This document shows, in pieces, positions 5,121-5,691 of a stretch of 5,691 nt of DNA. Origin of the DNA: Microbacteriaceae bacterium. Its GTDB lineage: Bacteria; Actinomycetota; Actinomycetes; Actinomycetales; Microbacteriaceae. The stretch covers positions 1 through 5,691 of the forward strand of contig JAODAY010000246.1 of NCBI GenBank assembly GCA_025463665.1, given 5' to 3'. Below the pieces are notes generated by a model. The model saw nothing but the letters and a program-made list of their open reading frames with translations, did not search any database and had not been told where the DNA came from. Numbering within the stretch: position 1 is the stretch's first letter; every line of letters starts with the position of its first letter. A program made the translations under genes and the position numbers.

Positions 5121-5123
5121 CTC

Positions 5124-5691
5124 GTGTCTACTTTGTTCAATCCATTCGGCCAGGTGCTCGTCGCCCTTGTCACGCCATTCACGCCCGACGGCGAAGTGGA
5201 CTGGAACGACGTCGAGAAGCACATCGACCGAGTCATAACCGACGGTGCCGACGGCATCGTGGTTACCGGAACCACAGGCGAGACATCCACCCTCACCGAC
5301 CCCGAGAAGCTCAAGCTCGTCGAGGTCGCCAAGTCCGTCGCCGGCGATCGCGCCAAGGTCATCACGGGCGGTGGCTCCAACGAGACCGCGCACGCGATCG
5401 AACTCGCGAAGAAGAGCGAGAAGGCCGGCGCCGACGGCAACATGATCGTCACGCCGTACTACAACAAGCCGACGCAGGCCGGAGTGCTCACGCACTTCCG
5501 CATGATCGCGGACGCCACCGACCTGCCCGTCATCCTCTACGACATCCCCGGCCGAACCGGCATCCCCATCAAGTACGAGACCATCCTGCGTGCCGCCCAG
5601 CACCCCAACATCCTCGCCATCAAAGACGCCAAGGGTGACCTGTCCGAGGTGAGCCGCGTGCTCAACCAGACCGACCTGCTCTACTTCTCCG
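5124..5691 (+). CDS. dapA: 4-hydroxy-tetrahydrodipicolinate synthase (DapA), 3' end outside window
   Basis: DapA condenses pyruvate with aspartate semialdehyde, the committed step to diaminopimelate and lysine; its product is the substrate of DapB, encoded earlier in this window. The 189 residues present show all N-terminal landmarks of the TIM-barrel family: GQVLVALVTPFTPDGEVDW (9-27), GTTGETSTL (49-57) with the proton-relay threonines, TPYYNKPTQAG (110-120), YDIPGRTG (139-146) with catalytic Y139 and substrate-binding R144, and AIKDAKGD (165-172) with Schiff-base lysine K167. The C-terminal third is cut off by the window edge. The GTG at 5124 matches actinobacterial starts (M-S-T-x-x-NPFGQ) and has a leaderless-type -10. 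It begins 3 bases after the AbiEi-like stop but is probably transcribed from its own promoter. Confidence 0.96.
   Translation, partial: MSTLFNPFGQVLVALVTPFTPDGEVDWNDVEKHIDRVITDGADGIVVTGTTGETSTLTDPEKLKLVEVAKSVAGDRAKVITGGGSNETAHAIELAKKSEKAGADGNMIVTPYYNKPTQAGVLTHFRMIADATDLPVILYDIPGRTGIPIKYETILRAAQHPNILAIKDAKGDLSEVSRVLNQTDLLYFS

Noticed and set aside
4560..5691. A complete AbiE-type toxin-antitoxin pair
   Set aside because: The gene following the AbiEi-like fragment is dapA, not an AbiEii nucleotidyltransferase, and no toxin is present on either strand.

Overview
The window is a piece of a high-GC actinobacterial chromosome. The protein sequences resemble those of Microbacteriaceae (Leifsonia/Salinibacterium-like), judged from the DapB, ThyX and DapA sequences and the use of GTG starts. 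That assignment is by recognition only; no search was run. Most of the window is ordinary housekeeping DNA. I see no CRISPR array, rRNA, tRNA, transposase or phage gene.

Layout from left to right: (1) the 3' end of a histidine-phosphatase-family gene (+); (2) a convergent GNAT acetyltransferase (-); (3) a divergent two-gene unit (+), dapB followed, with a 4-base stop/start overlap, by a small two-helix membrane protein with a TPR-like tail; (4) a convergent two-gene operon (-), an OsmC-family peroxidase followed, with a 1-base TGATG overlap, by a TIGR01777/SDR39U1-type epimerase-like protein; (5) thyX (+), divergent from osmC, encoding flavin-dependent thymidylate synthase; (6) about 390 bases without a convincing gene; (7) a short AbiEi-type winged-helix gene (+) that looks C-terminally truncated and ends in a 21-bp tandem repeat; (8) dapA (+), which runs off the right edge.

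DapA and DapB catalyse two consecutive steps of lysine/diaminopimelate synthesis (4-hydroxy-tetrahydrodipicolinate synthase, then its reductase). ThyX makes dTMP. So the backbone serves cell-wall, lysine and DNA-precursor supply, with general redox and acetyltransferase genes interspersed. In many actinobacteria thyX and dapA are close neighbours; here about 950 bases containing the AbiEi-like fragment separate them, which suggests an old insertion that has partly decayed.

The most coherent signal outside the genes is promoter architecture. GNAT, dapB, thyX and dapA each have a TANNNT -10-like box ending exactly 6 or 7 bases before the start codon and no usable Shine-Dalgarno, as expected for leaderless transcripts. 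osmC instead has a clear Shine-Dalgarno. Other points worth checking are a His-to-Lys change in the DapB active-site motif and a run of nine G in the GNAT/dapB divergent promoter region. I found no convincing undescribed multi-gene system.
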